From positions 61,343,719 to 61,407,718 of the forward strand of contig OY720348.1 of NCBI GenBank assembly GCA_963082975.1: a stretch of DNA of 64,000 nt, written 5' to 3'. Origin of the DNA: Labia minor. Its lineage: Eukaryota > Arthropoda > Insecta > Dermaptera > Spongiphoridae. The notes below the pieces were generated by a model. That model saw nothing but the letters and a program-made list of their open reading frames with translations, did no database searches and was not told the origin of the DNA. Below, piece by piece: positions 33,652 to 46,836 of this stretch; within the stretch, counting starts at the first letter, position 1, and each line of letters opens with the position of its first letter. The translations under genes and the position numbers were made by a program.

Positions 33652-34167
33652 GGTTCTCCGAACCACCACTCGGTCATTACAAAAAATTATTCTTTATGAA
33701 CTATGAATATTTAAGATTAAGATTATATTATTTAAAATAAATAAACGACATAAATATATGAAACAATTTCAAATAATTTAAAAGAACATAAATTTAGAAA
33801 GATATTCACTGAAAGAAAGAAAAGTATGGCCCGTGGATATAACATAATATATATTTCGTAATTTGATTATAAAATATTATTAAAATAAATATTTTTAATT
33901 TTATTTTATTTATAATATTTAATATTCAAGAAAGGGCTGTCCGGCGTCGCCCGGCCCCATTTTTTTTTATTATTAAAATTCCTATTTTAAATTAAGAAAA
34001 AACTAACAAAGATGATTTTTCCCGAGACTGAAACCAATACAGATCGATTTTTCTTTATAAAGATTATCTAAAAAAAATCCTTCGCGAGCGGTTTAATATC
34101 TCAAAAATATAGAATATATATAAGTATATAGAATTTTTGCTAGTATAATAAGATAAGATAAGATTAT
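33652..34167 (-). mobile_element. Mosaic family B, near-complete copy
   Basis: Plus-strand ends are ACTTGGTTCTCCGAACCACC at the left and TAGTATAATAAGATAAGATA at the right. It is collinear with the inverted 19307-19858 copy. It contains GGCTGTCCGGCGTCGCCCGG where the Helentron-like family has its CRE pair. Confidence 0.78.
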
Positions 34168-35018
34168 ATATAATTGATTGGTTCATAAAAGCTGGTACAC
34201 GTAGCTCGATTACAGATAACAGATCATTCTAGAATTGTAAATATTAAACAATTAATTATAAAAATAAAAAACGACTGGATGTCGATCAGGATAGGGATGT
34301 TTGGAGGAATGTGTTTCTGCAGTAATCGTCCCCTCAGAAATAGATTGAAAAATAAAAAGTTGATAATGATTTTATTTATTATAATCTATTAATTTATTTA
34401 AAAAAAAAACAAACAAAAACAAAAATAAATAAATTAATCCAAATTTCGTTAGATTAACCATCGTTAATTATTTACCAGGCATTGATTGATATTGATTCAT
34501 TAGTTATTTCAATTATTAATTACATAAAAGCTATTTACATAGGAAACCACGGATGATTCTTTTTTCCACACCGATGATGATGCACTTTTATTAACAATTT
34601 ATACCACCGTTTGCAGACACCTCATTGATGACGCTTAGACACTTGATGAGTGTTAAAGACCCTCCACGGAGATACCACCTCACCTTACTATAGATTCAAA
34701 AGATTTACCACGCTTGTGCAAAGAATTGGTTTAACAAGAAACATGTACCTGTTTTTGTTTCCACCTCCAATAAAACTCTTCTATACTTAATTATTATTGA
34801 TGGAATTTTAAGAAGAATTAATGTTTTTTTTTTTCAAAAATAGTTATTTTTCAATTTACCTTCAATAAACTAATTAGAAAAAAACAGAAATAGGTTTGAG
34901 GTGGTCTAGGATAGGAACGGATACGGAACGAGTTCGGAAACGTCATACAAAGAAAGATTCAATTGAATTAATTGATTGATTAATTTTTATAAATATTTTA
35001 CTTAAAATTCAAAAATAT
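34168..35018. other. No clear gene
   Basis: 34540-34760 is more balanced in composition and may be unique conserved DNA, but no frame is sustained and no repeat is recognised. Confidence 0.45.
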
Positions 35019-35026
35019 CTTTAAAG

Positions 35027-35302
35027 CAGTGATTCTCAACCTATGTACTGCGGCACTTTTGTGTGCCGCAAGATTATCCAAATGTGAAAAAAAGGTAAAA
35101 GTTTTTGGGACTAGCCTTTTAAACATTTCCGACTTTTTTCTAAATTTTTTCAATTTGGTCATAAAAAAAAAGGTAAATCGTTTTTAGGAGGACTTTTTTC
35201 AATATGGTAAACTTTTACACTTATCTTTTTCTTTGTGTGCCGCCAAATTTTTAAACCGTTAAAAGTGTGCCGCGGTAAAAAAAAAAAGGTTGAGAATCAC
35301 TG
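35027..35302. mobile_element. hAT MITE, CAGTGGTTCTCAACC family
   Basis: Ends CAGTGATTCTCAACC and GTTGAGAATCACTG. The target duplication CTTTAAAG / TTTTAAAG (35019-35026, 35303-35310) matches at 7 of 8. The interior is shared with 6779-7007, including AACTTTTACACTTATCTTTT and AAAAGTGTGCCGCGG. Confidence 0.9.
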
Positions 35303-35310
35303 TTTTAAAG

Positions 35311-35772
35311 GAACACTGTAGTAAGCAAACCTCGATAATTTTTTTTTTTCTTAATTTTATGTAACCACTCCTAACATTTGCATTGTCCAGGTGTATTGTT
35401 TCAATCCCCTTCTTTACCCCTTTTGTAGTTGTACAATGGCAAGCATTTACAAAAGAATAGAATTAAATAGAAAACCGTTTCTATGTCTTGATTCAGGCGT
35501 GTGCAAATTCTATAAGTAATTAAGCTTCAAAACGTAGAGATTTTACTTGAAATTTATTATTTCTTTATTGTAAAAATTCTTAATTAATAGAAAAATTAAA
35601 TAGAATTGTTTCGTTGCTCTGGATTAATTGAGAGTATTCAATTAATTCCATTCTAGTGTCTGCTTCAGAGAATAACACACCATTCAATGGAGTGTTAAAC
35701 AATACAATTAAGATGGGAATTAACACAAGTCATGGGAATAATTGAGAACTTTTAACAAATCAAATTACTTAT
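35311..35772. other. No feature seen
   Basis: AT-rich; no repeat boundary or coding frame supported. Confidence 0.5.
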
Positions 35773-35975
35773 TTTGTTCCTTTAGTATCAATTGACTTTG
35801 GATAATCTTTAGTTTTCAGATAGACAAAATATAAAAAAAAACCGCTGGTTTAATCAAAAACATGGTTCTGGCTAAATATATAAAAATATAGAAGAAATTA
35901 GGAGAAGATTTAAATTGGATGGAGGTGGCTCAATTATAATTTATACTTTATATATAAATATAATATATATATATT
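35773..35975 (+). repeat. Dispersed repeat F, copy 2
   Basis: Same family as 26675-26870. It differs by small indels in an A-run (AAAAAAAAACCGCTGG) and one G-to-T change near GGAGGTGGCTCAATTATA. Confidence 0.8.
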
Positions 35976-37658
35976 AAGAAGAAGCATTTGAGATATCCAA
36001 AATATATCTTATTTATATATCATCTCAATATAAAGGAGGTAGACTATTTGCATAATAAAAGACTCAAAAAAAAAAAAATTGGATTCCCCAAAATATATAC
36101 AATATTATAGTTAAAGTGATTTTATTTCAAATTTTAATTTATAAGATAAATTAATATAAATGATTTCTCAAGTAAAAGTTAATTTTTTATTTATTCATTT
36201 ATTTTAACTTATTATAATAATTAAGTAATAATTTTTTTTTATTCAATTTCCTACCATTTATAATTATTTATACTAAAATTAATTCTAAAGATTTTAAGGT
36301 GCATTTTATGATTATATATATATAATAAAATATACATAAAAAAGCAGAGATGATTATAAATCGTTAAAATTCTATCTATTTATTTATTTTAATATTTATT
36401 GACCGATGGCGGTTTGTTCTCCTTGGTAGCTATTCAAGCTGGCCTGACCTACGTATTACTACGTTAAACTTCAGTGCTCATTAAATATAACATCATAAAT
36501 TCATATATATATATATATAATTAAAAATGAAAAACAAATTAATATGTTAATAGTTTGAAACTTGAATATTCGATTTATGTAAATATTTTGATTATTTTTT
36601 TTTTTACGAGCAATTTATTTATATTGAATCATTAGTTAATAAATTTATTTTTCATGCTATAAATACATTTTAATTAAAAACAATTTAGAAATAAAATAAT
36701 AATTACAAATCAATAAATAAATAATTCATTATCATAACCATTATGCATTTGATTATCGATGATAGAGTGGTAAGAGGGTGGAAGAGGGGGAATAGGCGCG
36801 TGGGAGGGGGTGGTGGTGGTGAGAAATGACCGGGATGGGGGGGGGGAGAAGAAAAACGAATTCTTGAACGGATTTCACTACAACACTGATCTCTCCTTCA
36901 TTTAAGAAAATTAATTAGTGAGGGAGGTTGGTCGGAGTGTTCGGTTGATATTAAAGTTTATTATTAATTATTTCAGTTTTTTTTTTTTTTTTTTTTTTTT
37001 TTTGGTATAATCACATAGGAAGAAGGAAAGAGCCATTTTAGGTGAATCGTATAGCCAGGATGAATGAGAGAGGGGGGGAGGGGAAGGGTGAATTAACAAT
37101 CTATTTCAGAATGATGGCTATAAATTTAATGTTTTCCTACGTCCATAAAATCTTTAATTACCAAATTAATTAGCCGATTTTTCTTTGGAGGATTCCCTTT
37201 TTTCTTTTTTTTCTACCGGTAGATCGCTATCCTCCTGTTATATCAAAATTATCATCATCTCCCCTTCCATTTTTCACTTCAACGATTCAAAAAAATAAAA
37301 AAAAAAAAACAGATGGTTGTACATCCTCAAAAAATGGATGTTTTTTTTTTGAATTTGTATTATTTATGAGAACAATTTTCTCAAAAATTACAATCTCATC
37401 TAATTATTGATTTTCATCAAATAAATAAATAAATAAATTAGCTTGATAATTGAAATTAATTGAGTATACGGTACGTCAAAGAATAAATTATTATATTATG
37501 GGACCAAATTGTGTGATCAATTAACATGATAATCCATCACTGATTACTTGAATATTTTAAATTATTTATATATATTCAATATTCTTAATTGAATAAATAT
37601 ATATATATATATATTTTTTTTTTTTTTCTCTAAAAATCTTCATTGAATAAAGGCATCA
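35976..37658. other. Gene-free, with G-rich tract and poly-T
   Basis: A plus-strand G-rich tract at 36770-36850 contains several G3-G10 runs, and a purine tract lies at 37067-37090. A T27 run is at 36977-37003. No frame of note. Confidence 0.5.
36977..37003. repeat. T27 homopolymer
   Basis: Uninterrupted T run. It could be the reversed poly-A tail of an old retrotransposon, but no body is recognisable beside it. Confidence 0.9.
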
Positions 37659-37688
37659 TTCGAGTTCGGTTACGTAACCGAACTCGAA
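37659..37688. repeat. 30-bp perfect palindrome
   Basis: Perfect dyad with no loop, arms TTCGAGTTCGGTTAC and GTAACCGAACTCGAA. The centre GTTACGTAAC is a consensus PAR/E4BP4-type bZIP site. It may be a regulatory site or the core of a decayed MITE. Confidence 0.85.
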
Positions 37689-38855
37689 ATTTCTTGGTTG
37701 CTCAAAATCATTCTTTCCTTTCAAATATTTTTATTTTGTTTTTGTTGTTGTTGTTATTGTTGTTAGAAGAATTTTATTTAGAGGAGTCAATTGATTATGC
37801 ATTTTTATTGAAGATGATTGTAATAGATGGTTTCGCTCCTCCTCCTTTCCCCATTACCCATCTCCTCCTCCTCTACCATTCTTTAGTAATAAGTATTCAA
37901 CAAAATTTTTTCCCCAAATGGTATCCGTTAAACCTTTGGCATTGCATGGCTGCTAATTCTGGGTGAGCTAATGAACGTTGTGATGTTTTTGTCCGAGACC
38001 CAGAGAGAGAGGGGGAGGGCTTCCATCCCCTCCCCGCAGGCCTCTTCACCATGAGATGCTTTCTAACTCCCCCTGAGGCAGGACCGCTTTTTCAACCTTT
38101 TCAATTATTTCAAAATTAACATAACTCGCTTGGCTTCCAATTGCGTTTATGTTGTGATCGGTGCGGGCCACACGCTCTCGCCGAAGGGGCCCTCCGCCGA
38201 GTCGGCCCCGCAAATGGACACCATTTAGAATAATGTTGCAGCTCTCGAATACGCGTGAGGCCTCGAAACGAATGATAACAATACAACCTGTACCTTCGAT
38301 TGAAAATTTTTATTTCTATTTGTTTTTAATAATTTATTTATTCATTTTTTGTCGTACCCGTCGCATATCCATCCATTTCTTGTCAAATAATGAAATCATT
38401 AAAAAATATAACATAAATATTTCAGAATAAGTTTATTAGAGAGATAGGATCTTGTTTTGCCAAGCTTTGAAAAGAATCAGAGAGCAAACCAGAAGACATA
38501 AAAATAACTTTCGGGCAGGTAAAAAAAAAACAGTGAGAGAATTAAATCAAAAAATAAATTAAAATTCAGCCAGTAAACAAAAATATGCATTAATCTTTTT
38601 TTCAAAAAATTATTATTATTTTTTTTTATTATTGCTTCTAAATACTTATTAATTAATTTAATATTTATTTAAAAAAAAACAAAAATTATATATAAAGTAG
38701 AGGATATCCTAAAATTATAAAGATTAAATAAACATCATTCAAGAAAATAATCTTTTATATTTTTTTCTTTATATATTGTATTTCTGTTGAAAACATCATG
38801 GATTGATATTAAATCATTGTTTTGTTAAAATTTGATTACTATTTTTATAGATTTA
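37689..38855. other. Gene-free with GC-rich island
   Basis: 37840-38270 is markedly GC-richer than its surroundings (GGGGAGGGCTTCC; CGCCGAAGGGGCCCTCCGCC). Frames exist on both strands (for example 38161-38430), but none carries a motif or conserved composition. It could be a regulatory or untranslated segment. Confidence 0.45.
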
Positions 38856-39035
38856 CTAGCTGTTGAATCGCTCTTCCCAGCTAGGCAAAAGGGACTGCAA
38901 ATGGAAGTAGAATAGCACAACGGGGTTCGAGACCATGAGATTAAACTTTGCACCAACTTAAGTTACAATCCGTGAAGCCATAGGAAAACGTATAACGAAC
39001 ATACAATCAGACAAACAGACTTATTTTATACATAT
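38856..39035 (+). repeat. Retrotransposon 3'-end-like remnant
   Basis: Starts ACTAGCTGTTGAATCGCTCT and ends with ACAATCAGACAAACAGAC, the spaced ACAAACAGAC motif common near LINE 3' ends in invertebrates. No coding part. It is immediately followed by the pogo-like MITE. Confidence 0.45.
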
Positions 39036-39048
39036 ATTGAATGTAATA

Positions 39049-39401
39049 CAGTGAACGCTTTATATATGCAACTCATTAGGACAAATTTCAAAAGTTGCTT
39101 TATTGGGAAAAGTTGCTTATAGGGAAAAATTGTATTTAAAGTATAAAAATATAAATAAATAAATTAACAGTAACTAACAGAAATTCTAGTAACTATTCTA
39201 ATTAACATAAATTAATTTCAATACTGAAGGCATAAAACACAAACATATTCCAATAAAAGAATTTTTTAAAATTGGAGGTTATGTTGTCAACAGCTGTCAA
39301 TTCAAATATTTAGCTTTAAAACAAAATAAGTTGCTTATACAGAACAGTTTAACTAAAAAATAGTTGCTTGTATAGAGGTTGCTTATATAGAGCGTTCATT
39401 G
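39049..39401. mobile_element. Pogo/Tigger-like MITE
   Basis: TA-flanked (39047-39048 and 39402-39403). Ends CAGTGAACGCTTTATATATG and TATATAGAGCGTTCATTG. GTTGCTTAT motifs recur on both arms. About 350 bp, no ORF. Confidence 0.85.
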
Positions 39402-39403
39402 TA

Positions 39404-40995
39404 CTTTTATAATAATATCTACCAAATATATAAATCATCATGTTATTTTAGGTTTGAATCCCGTTAATCGATATTTTTACATTTAAATACCCTAACCATG
39501 GATTAATAAAAAATCGAAGATTCCATCTACTAAGTATTTTTGGATTTATTTGGGCCAAGAGTATCTCATTCCATTTTTTATGTAATATTAATAATAATAT
39601 TTGTTCACATTTTTACCATACATTTGAATAAAAAATTATATATGTTGCATTTAGCATCCAAGATCATATATTTTAAGATAGAATTGAATTCACTTATACA
39701 AGTGCTAAGGCTAATAACAAGAAAAAAATTGCCATTGAACTTGTTTATTCAGTACCTGAGATAGTGAAAGAAATAAGTAAAATATATTATTTATTAGTCT
39801 TTTGCATTATACGTTTTGTGTAGTAAGGATATTTTTTTTTTGCAAAAAGTTTTCAACAGTTAAATTTCTTTGCTTTTTACTAAAGAGCTTAATATTGTTT
39901 TCAAATTCAAAATATATATTAAATGTAAAAATAAAATATCCATTTAGAGTAATAAAAAAAAATGTTCTTAAAAATACCTTTAAAAGAAATTTTTAATAAA
40001 TAATAAAATGCAAGACGGAAGAAGATTGGAATTTAATCAATGAGGGGGAATTAATAGTTTAGTATTGGAGAGGGTGTGAGTAAAACGACACTTTAAGACT
40101 TTACCTCATTCATCTCCCTAATCCCTATCATCGTTGTCCTTTTAAGGACGAAATTTACGATTGGACTTGAAGTACCTCAATGTCCAATAATAACAACGAA
40201 CATTCAATCCAAAGAAATTACAATTCAGGTTTATATTTATTATTTTTTATATTAATAATAGGAAATATATAATGTATAATATACTATAGTAAAATATAAT
40301 ATATAAAATAATTTCAATTATTTTTGATTATTTTCTAAAGTTAAGTTAGCAAAAAAATAAATAGAGTATAATATACTTAAATTTTATGTATAGGAAAGAA
40401 TCAACAAACAAGAGAAAATCGATAATTTTCTTGAATGATAATGTCAACTATTATATAATTTTCAAGATTTTATTATAATAAAAATAAAGAGGGGGAGGAA
40501 ATCGATGTGTTTGGGGTTGTCAAAAACAAGCAGAACAACAATTACTTGGGCCAATTCCGCCTGGATCATTTGAACTTGTCCAAGTGTTATAATATAATAT
40601 TATTGCAGTTACAATTTGACTTTTTTATTAAATTTCAAGTGCTCGTTATGCCAGTGGATTGCAAGAACCCCCTTTCACCCCACTCATCTCTACTCCATCT
40701 CTTCTTCATTCAATCTCATAGCTCCACTTAAAGGATATTTGATTGGATACCCAAAATCATTCCAATTGAAAGTAATTTCATTGAGGAATAAAAGAAAAGA
40801 TGTTATAATCAAAAAGATAATAAACAAAACAAATCATTCAGATATCAAAAAAATAAAGTATTTTTATAAATAATTTATTCTTAGTATTATTGGTAGTTAA
40901 TAATGTTTATTATAAATGAAGATAATAATGTGATATATATATATGAGTATATAATATAGTAATATGTATATATAATTGTTATTTGTTTTTATAGA
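39404..40995. other. Gene-free AT-rich stretch
   Basis: Several frames of 64-85 codons (39540, 39802, 40507, 40616) are hydrophobic or low complexity and mutually overlapping; none is credible. (AT)n near 40936. Confidence 0.5.
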
Positions 40996-41257
40996 AGGCG
41001 CCACATGGTGGAAGGTAGCGTAGCTGACTCACATTCTCGACATGGGTTCAAGTTCCGGGCGTGGGAAGTGAATTTCTCTAGCTGGGGTCAACCTAGCCTC
41101 CGGGATCAAATTGGGAAGCTGCTTGATAAAAAGTAGCGCCTCCGATCAAGAAAATCAAGATAAAGGTTGATAGGACCCGTTCTACTGATCAAAGGACACC
41201 TAATTGTTATAACCGACTTGATAGTCGTTGTCCTTGGATAGGACGTACAAAAGTCAT
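40996..41257 (+). mobile_element. tRNA-derived SINE, full-length copy
   Basis: Starts AAGGCGCCACATGGTGG. A-box-like TAGCGTAGCTGA at 41016-41027 and B-box-like GGGTTCAAGTTCC at 41044-41056. The body runs through GGAAGCTGCTTGATAAAAAG to the end GTACAAAAGTCATAG, then poly-T. A deletion of about 25 bp after the tRNA-like head removes the TATGGGACAGAGTC block found in other copies. Confidence 0.88.
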
Positions 41258-43020
41258 AGTTTTTTTTTTCTTTTTATTTTTTAACTATAAAATTATTAGT
41301 ATTAAGATACTAAGAAAAAATAAATTCCATACTGAGATGCAATAAACTAAAAATGTATTATAAGTAATTCTCATTATGGATCATTTAAACATAATAAAAT
41401 ATTTGATGTGGTTATAAGAAAAAACACAGGGAGATTAATCACTAATCTATACGAGTAACCTTGTGAAGCTTCATGAAAACGCTTCTTTACTCGAAAACTC
41501 TTTTTTTCACCTAAGTAAATTTACAAAAAGCAATATTTAACATCTCTAAAATATTGCTGTACTTGATTCCAATTTTATATATCAAAATTGAATGCAAATT
41601 CTCTTATTCATTATTTAGATTAATAAAATATCGACGATCGGACTAAAAACGTATTTATTCTTTTTTTTGCCAGAATATATAAACGACACTACACAATATG
41701 GCTGTACAGATTCATTCAGACATGTATACCAACAAAACAACAAAAAAAACCCGCGCTGATTTAAATATTAATACAGTTCACGAAATAATTAATTCACTTT
41801 ATTTTTGGAACACACTTTAATAGTATTTCAGAATTAATAAACATTTTCCATATTTTTTTATTTCTTTACTAATAATTTATTATCAAATACAATATCCATA
41901 TAATTGAACGCACTTCATAATAAAGAAAATTAATTATGTTCAATTTAATTTAATTTCTAATCTTTTTTTTTTTTATTTATATAATATTTTTTGGGAAAGA
42001 ATAGTAGAAGCTAAGACAATTGATAATTCTGTCCACCCATCGAAAATTAGTGAATAGTTGATTCATAAATCACTCAATCTAATACCATTAAATTGTAATC
42101 ATTTAATCAATTGAAGAACGACAAACGTTGGGGGAAAAATAAGACAAAAACAATTTCTAGGCGACAAAATAAAAACTCTTTGATTATGAATAAAAAAAAT
42201 AAAAAAAAAAAAATGAAATGCTGCTTTCATTTTCTTGGCATAAATAATAATTTTTGTTATTTTTATATTTTTTTCGATTAATGGCGAAGGAAATTTGGAG
42301 GGGTTAAAAGAAAAAAAGATGTCGAGGGGACGGAAAGTTGGTACGTTGTTGAAGAGGAAATGGGGTTAGATTTTGGACATACATTTTATAGCATTCGTGG
42401 TAGGTAAGTAAGTGTTAGAATCTATTTTATTATCTGAATCCTTCATGAGTGGAATGATAAATGTAAGTTTCAGGTGGGTGAAATAACGTAAAGCTGAAAA
42501 CGTGCTAGCTTTAATGGCAAATAAACAACCCCTAAACTAGAGATAGCTATTTAGATTTATAATGGAAAACAACACAGATTTCTTTAGAAATTATTAAGCC
42601 AAACGATAATTTCCTAATAAATTAAACAAATCAGCGAAATGCCTTTTTAATTAAGTATGACAAATTCATAAAAAGAAAATCATATATTTTATCTGGGATA
42701 CATTTTACATGTTCAAATTATTATAATTGAATGTTCAAAATTTACATAATTAAAAAAAAACAAAAAAACAAAAAAACAAAGACCAAGGTCAATTTAGAAA
42801 CATCTGTAGCCTTTTCTGAAAAAAAAAAATAATAGTTCTGATGATAATTTACTATGAAATATTTTGATTTATTATTAATTAGTTGATTCAATCTTTAGTA
42901 AATGGTATATTAAAAATTATTAATGAACATACTTCGAAAGCATGAAATTTAACTTTTTTTTATTTTTATTTATATTTTTTTACAATAACATTAAATAGGA
43001 TTGCTTATAGAAAATGTTCG
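41258..43020. other. Gene-free AT-rich stretch
   Basis: Poly-T at 41963-41974 and (A7C)n around 42755-42780. No supported gene or repeat. Confidence 0.55.
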
Positions 43021-43140
43021 GGGAGCATTTTTTTTTTTTTGTATTTTCTTTGTGCCAAATTTCATTTCAATTGGATGGATCGCTAAGAACAAACAGACAC
43101 ACAAATAGATATTGTCTTATATATATATACCATATATGAT
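43021..43140 (+). repeat. LINE 3'-end-like remnant
   Basis: TGCCAAATTTCATTTCAATT then GAACAAACAGACACACAAAT and a TA-rich tail. This layout is typical of invertebrate LINE 3' ends; no coding portion. Confidence 0.45.
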
Positions 43141-43377
43141 TATATTCGTAAGATAATATATATAGTAAAATAAAATAAAAAGAAAGAAAATTATTTTAAT
43201 AAAAAAGAAAAAAAAAGAGAATAATGACTAAGAGTGCATAAAATGGAATTCCATGACCTCGAAGCATCACTTAACATAAAATGATAAATTCAAGGAGATT
43301 ACGACGCGGCCTGAATAGATGAGGTAAGTATCGCAACATATTTGTATACGGGTAAACCATTTGGAAAGGGTGGGAAT

Positions 43378-43515
43378 ACCGCTGGGTAAAGAGACGAGCA
43401 AGCCGAGCGACTGTTTGGGCGCCAAATTTTGAGGGGCGCCGATATAAAAATAAATTATTTTTTTAATATTTATTATTTTTTTGATTTTTTGCCAATATTT
43501 AGTACTTTTTTTTAA
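43378..43515 (+). mobile_element. Truncated hAT MITE, CAGNGCCGG family
   Basis: GGGCGCCAAATTTTGAGGGG then GCCGATATAAAAATAAA match the left half of 16945-17168. The CAG end is eroded and the right half is absent. The 100-codon minus frame covering it is an artefact. Confidence 0.65.
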
Positions 43516-45249
43516 TTTGCAATAAATTTGTTGTAAAATTTGTATAAAAAGTCGATTTTGTGGTTTCAATAAGTAATGATGTTAATTACCTGACATCTTC
43601 AGTTGGATTTTAAAAAGATGTTATCTACATATACTACTAATCAGGAACAATCAATTTGATAAAAGAAAAGAAAAATCAAAAGAAAGAAAAATGAAGGGAA
43701 TAAATAGTAAGAAAGAAAGTTTTTTTTATCAGCTGAATTATAGTTCAATAGATATATTACAAAACATTTGTTATCCGTATTCATTATTGTATATTCCATT
43801 CCAAGACCATGCTTCTCTCTTATTTTATTCAATCGTGACTTTTAATTTATTTATTTATTTATTTTTAACTTTTCTCTTTAAAGCTCATCTTTTTTTTTCA
43901 GATGCAAAAAGACAGTGAAATTACAAGAGACAATTAAATAAACTTTACAATAAAACATTCTTTGTATTCTTGGTTGTAAGTTAACAAGTCAATCCGTCCG
44001 TCTTCTTTTTAGATGGAGAAAGAATTAAAGTCGAGCGCCTATTCTCCCCAAACTCGCCACCGCGCACTTCCCCCCCCTTCCCCACCATAGTAACTCTCTT
44101 TCTCCCTTCCTCAGACTCTTATTCGTCCTTTGAGATTATTTTTTTTTTCATTTTTGCATACGTAAATAGGAAATAAAATTTGAAGACCACAAAAAAACTT
44201 TCATTACATTGAGAAAAGTATTTAAATTGCTAGTTTTTTGAAAATGTTTTTCAACGGAATTAATAAAAAAAAAAAAATAATTAAAATAAACTACAAAGGA
44301 AATTAATAATTATTTTTATTCGTCTTTACTTTTCGATTATTTTTTTAAAGGGGGCAGCATGTTTGTTTTATAAAAAAATTAACGAAAAAATAAATAAAAA
44401 TAATCACTAATTAATAAATGAAACTACTTATTTTAATAAAATTTTAATTTATTTAATTATTTATTATTTAATTATATATATGGCCAAAATTTTTATAATT
44501 AAAAAATATCTAATACTCCAATTCCAATTAATTGAATCACAATTTATATTATAAATTACATCCTACGGAATACGTGGCTCGAATAGGTAAGGAAAGGCTT
44601 ACGAAAAGTTTGTTTAAGTATAACCAAATTGGTAATTGAAAATGGTTCTATTGGTGCAAGGCATACCTTATAATAACAACGGTTAATGAGAATCCTAGAA
44701 TCATCCTTCTTGACATAACGTCTCTAAGGATGGGGGGGGGGGGTGACAAGGCTAGAGGGGAGGATAGCCATGCTACGCTTTCAGTGAGATTGATTAATTT
44801 TATAATTGTGTTGAAATTAAATGAGTTAATTTTAAAAAATGATGTTCAAAATTAGGGGCAGATTGTTCTCCTGCGTGGTAAAATATCATCGATCATATTT
44901 TTTTTTTTATGATATTTTTTATTTGAACAAAGGAAATGTCTCATTTTTTTTAATAATACGAGAGTATTTATATTTATTAATTTTATTATCCGACAAGGAT
45001 TTTAAGGGAGAATATATAATCAATAAATAAACAAAAAAATATATGTAGGTATATGATATATATATATATATATATGTTATAAAAATTCGTGCAAAAAAAA
45101 CAAAAAAACAAAAATCCTATAAAAAAAATAACTAATAAATTATTTAAATATAATAATAATATAGATAATTAGAAATAATTATTATTATAAATTTATCTCA
45201 AATTTTTTAACCGCTGGTTTTTTTGTAAAATTTAAAGGTTTATATATAA
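43516..45249. other. Gene-free AT-rich stretch
   Basis: A C-rich segment at 44040-44110 and a G10 run near 44732. Small frames on both strands are low complexity. (AT)n at 45056-45074. Confidence 0.5.
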
Positions 45250-45881
45250 TAATAAGTTGACCTGTGGTCAGGTCCGAACCGACCGACGGTTTGAAGTAAA
45301 TTAATTTCCAGCTACAGAAACAATTTCAAATAATTTTAATATATCTATTAATGTAATAAAAACAGATATGGATACATAAATAATAATATAAACATTTTTA
45401 ATTTTATTTTATTTATAATATATATGCAAGACCAGGCTGTGACGTCATGAATGGCTGGATGACGTCATATAATTTTAAATCAAGAAAAAACTAATAAATA
45501 TGATTTTTCTCGAGGATAAAACCAATACAAAGTGCATGATTCGTGGTGATATATAAAAAAATCTCCTTTGGTGTGAAAATAACCCTTTCCTTCCTATCGT
45601 CGATCGCTAATACTACCACTTCCGGTTTCCGGAATTGCACCAAAAGTTGATCAATTCATCCCACTGATGCAGTAAGTAAATATACCAAATTTCATCAAAA
45701 TCGGTTGAGCCGTTCAGGCTGTACACATCTATACGGACGGACAGACGGACGGACAGACATCATGCTAAAAATACTCTTTTCTGTTAAGAAAATGCATGAT
45801 TCGTGGAGATATGTAAAAATCTCCACATGTGAAATTTGGTGTGAAAACAATACCTCCCTTACTATCGTCGGTCGGTAAAAA
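45250..45881 (+). mobile_element. Helentron/DINE-1-like element, copy D
   Basis: Full-length, from AATAAGTTGACCTGTGGTC to TCGTCGGTCGGTAAAA. A short GTCY array lies at 45733-45759; TGACGTCA at 45440-45447 and 45460-45467. Like copy A it lacks the CATGTGAAATT part of the first internal repeat (ATCTCCTTTGGTGTGAAAAT), so A and D share a sublineage deletion. Confidence 0.85.
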
Positions 45882-46836
45882 CACCCATTATTCTGATATT
45901 TTATTAAATTTTATAAAAAAAAAAATTGTATTGTTTTAAAATTAAAAGATTGATTGAGAGGATAATTTGATTTACCCCCTTAAAGGGGATTTTATGATTT
46001 CTTCGTCCATTAAATTTTCGTTTTCATTTAGAATTCATGATCCAAATTTTAGCAAAACACTATCCAAAGTTTCACTTTTCAATAAAAAAAAAAATTGTTC
46101 GTCCTAAGAAAAGCGGTATTCAAGAAAATCCTATGAAAACAGCCAACCTGTCGATATGTATTTGTGGTATCTTGGGAATTTTGCTTAAGAAAATATTTAC
46201 TTGAAAATTTGTAAATAATTTAAGAGAATGTTCAAAGAGCAACGACGGTTTTGCTCGAGCAAAGGATCAATTTATTTCTGAGTTTGTAAATACAAACAAA
46301 ATAACGGGTAAGGAAAAGAAATGCCAGATCGGTTGTTGGTTTCATGAATGCAGTCTTTCATAATTGAAGAGCGTCTTATTGGAGGGTAGACACCCTAAAA
46401 CAAGTCCCCGATGCTGATAAGCAATCCCTTTCCATATCACTTTTTATCCCTTGAAGGTATCTATCTTCTTCTTCATCATACATCTTCGCATGATAAAATG
46501 ATCCTTCCTTTTCCTGTGGATGGATCGTTTTTATTTTTTGAATGTTCCATTCATTATTTTATTATTTCATATAAAAAGTAGTGATCATGAAAGGTTCTAC
46601 ATTTGTTTTTGTTTTTTAAAGTATTTGTGAGTTTATCTTTATCAAACCCCCCAGAGACACAGAAATTGCATTTTTTTTATAACCAAATGTATCTGTTGAT
46701 TTTTGTGTAGCTACTGAACTTACAGGTCTTCCCATAAAAGAACCATATTTCTTCAATCATCTTCATCATGAAAAATTCCTCCATTCAATGCTCATCTTTC
46801 TTAATTTACTCCTATATATTTATTTCTTTATAATAT
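45882..46836. other. No clear gene
   Basis: 46190-46480 is of balanced composition with no sustained frame. It may be unique or decayed transposon sequence. Confidence 0.45.

Noticed and set aside
39451-39470. GGTTTGAATCCCG considered as a tRNA B box
   Set aside because: No A box, acceptor stem or cloverleaf in the preceding 80 bp.
43267-43569. 100-codon minus-strand ORF
   Set aside because: Overlaps the truncated hAT MITE (GGGCGCCAAATTTTGAGG family); similar residues appear in the 16811-17125 frame for the same reason.
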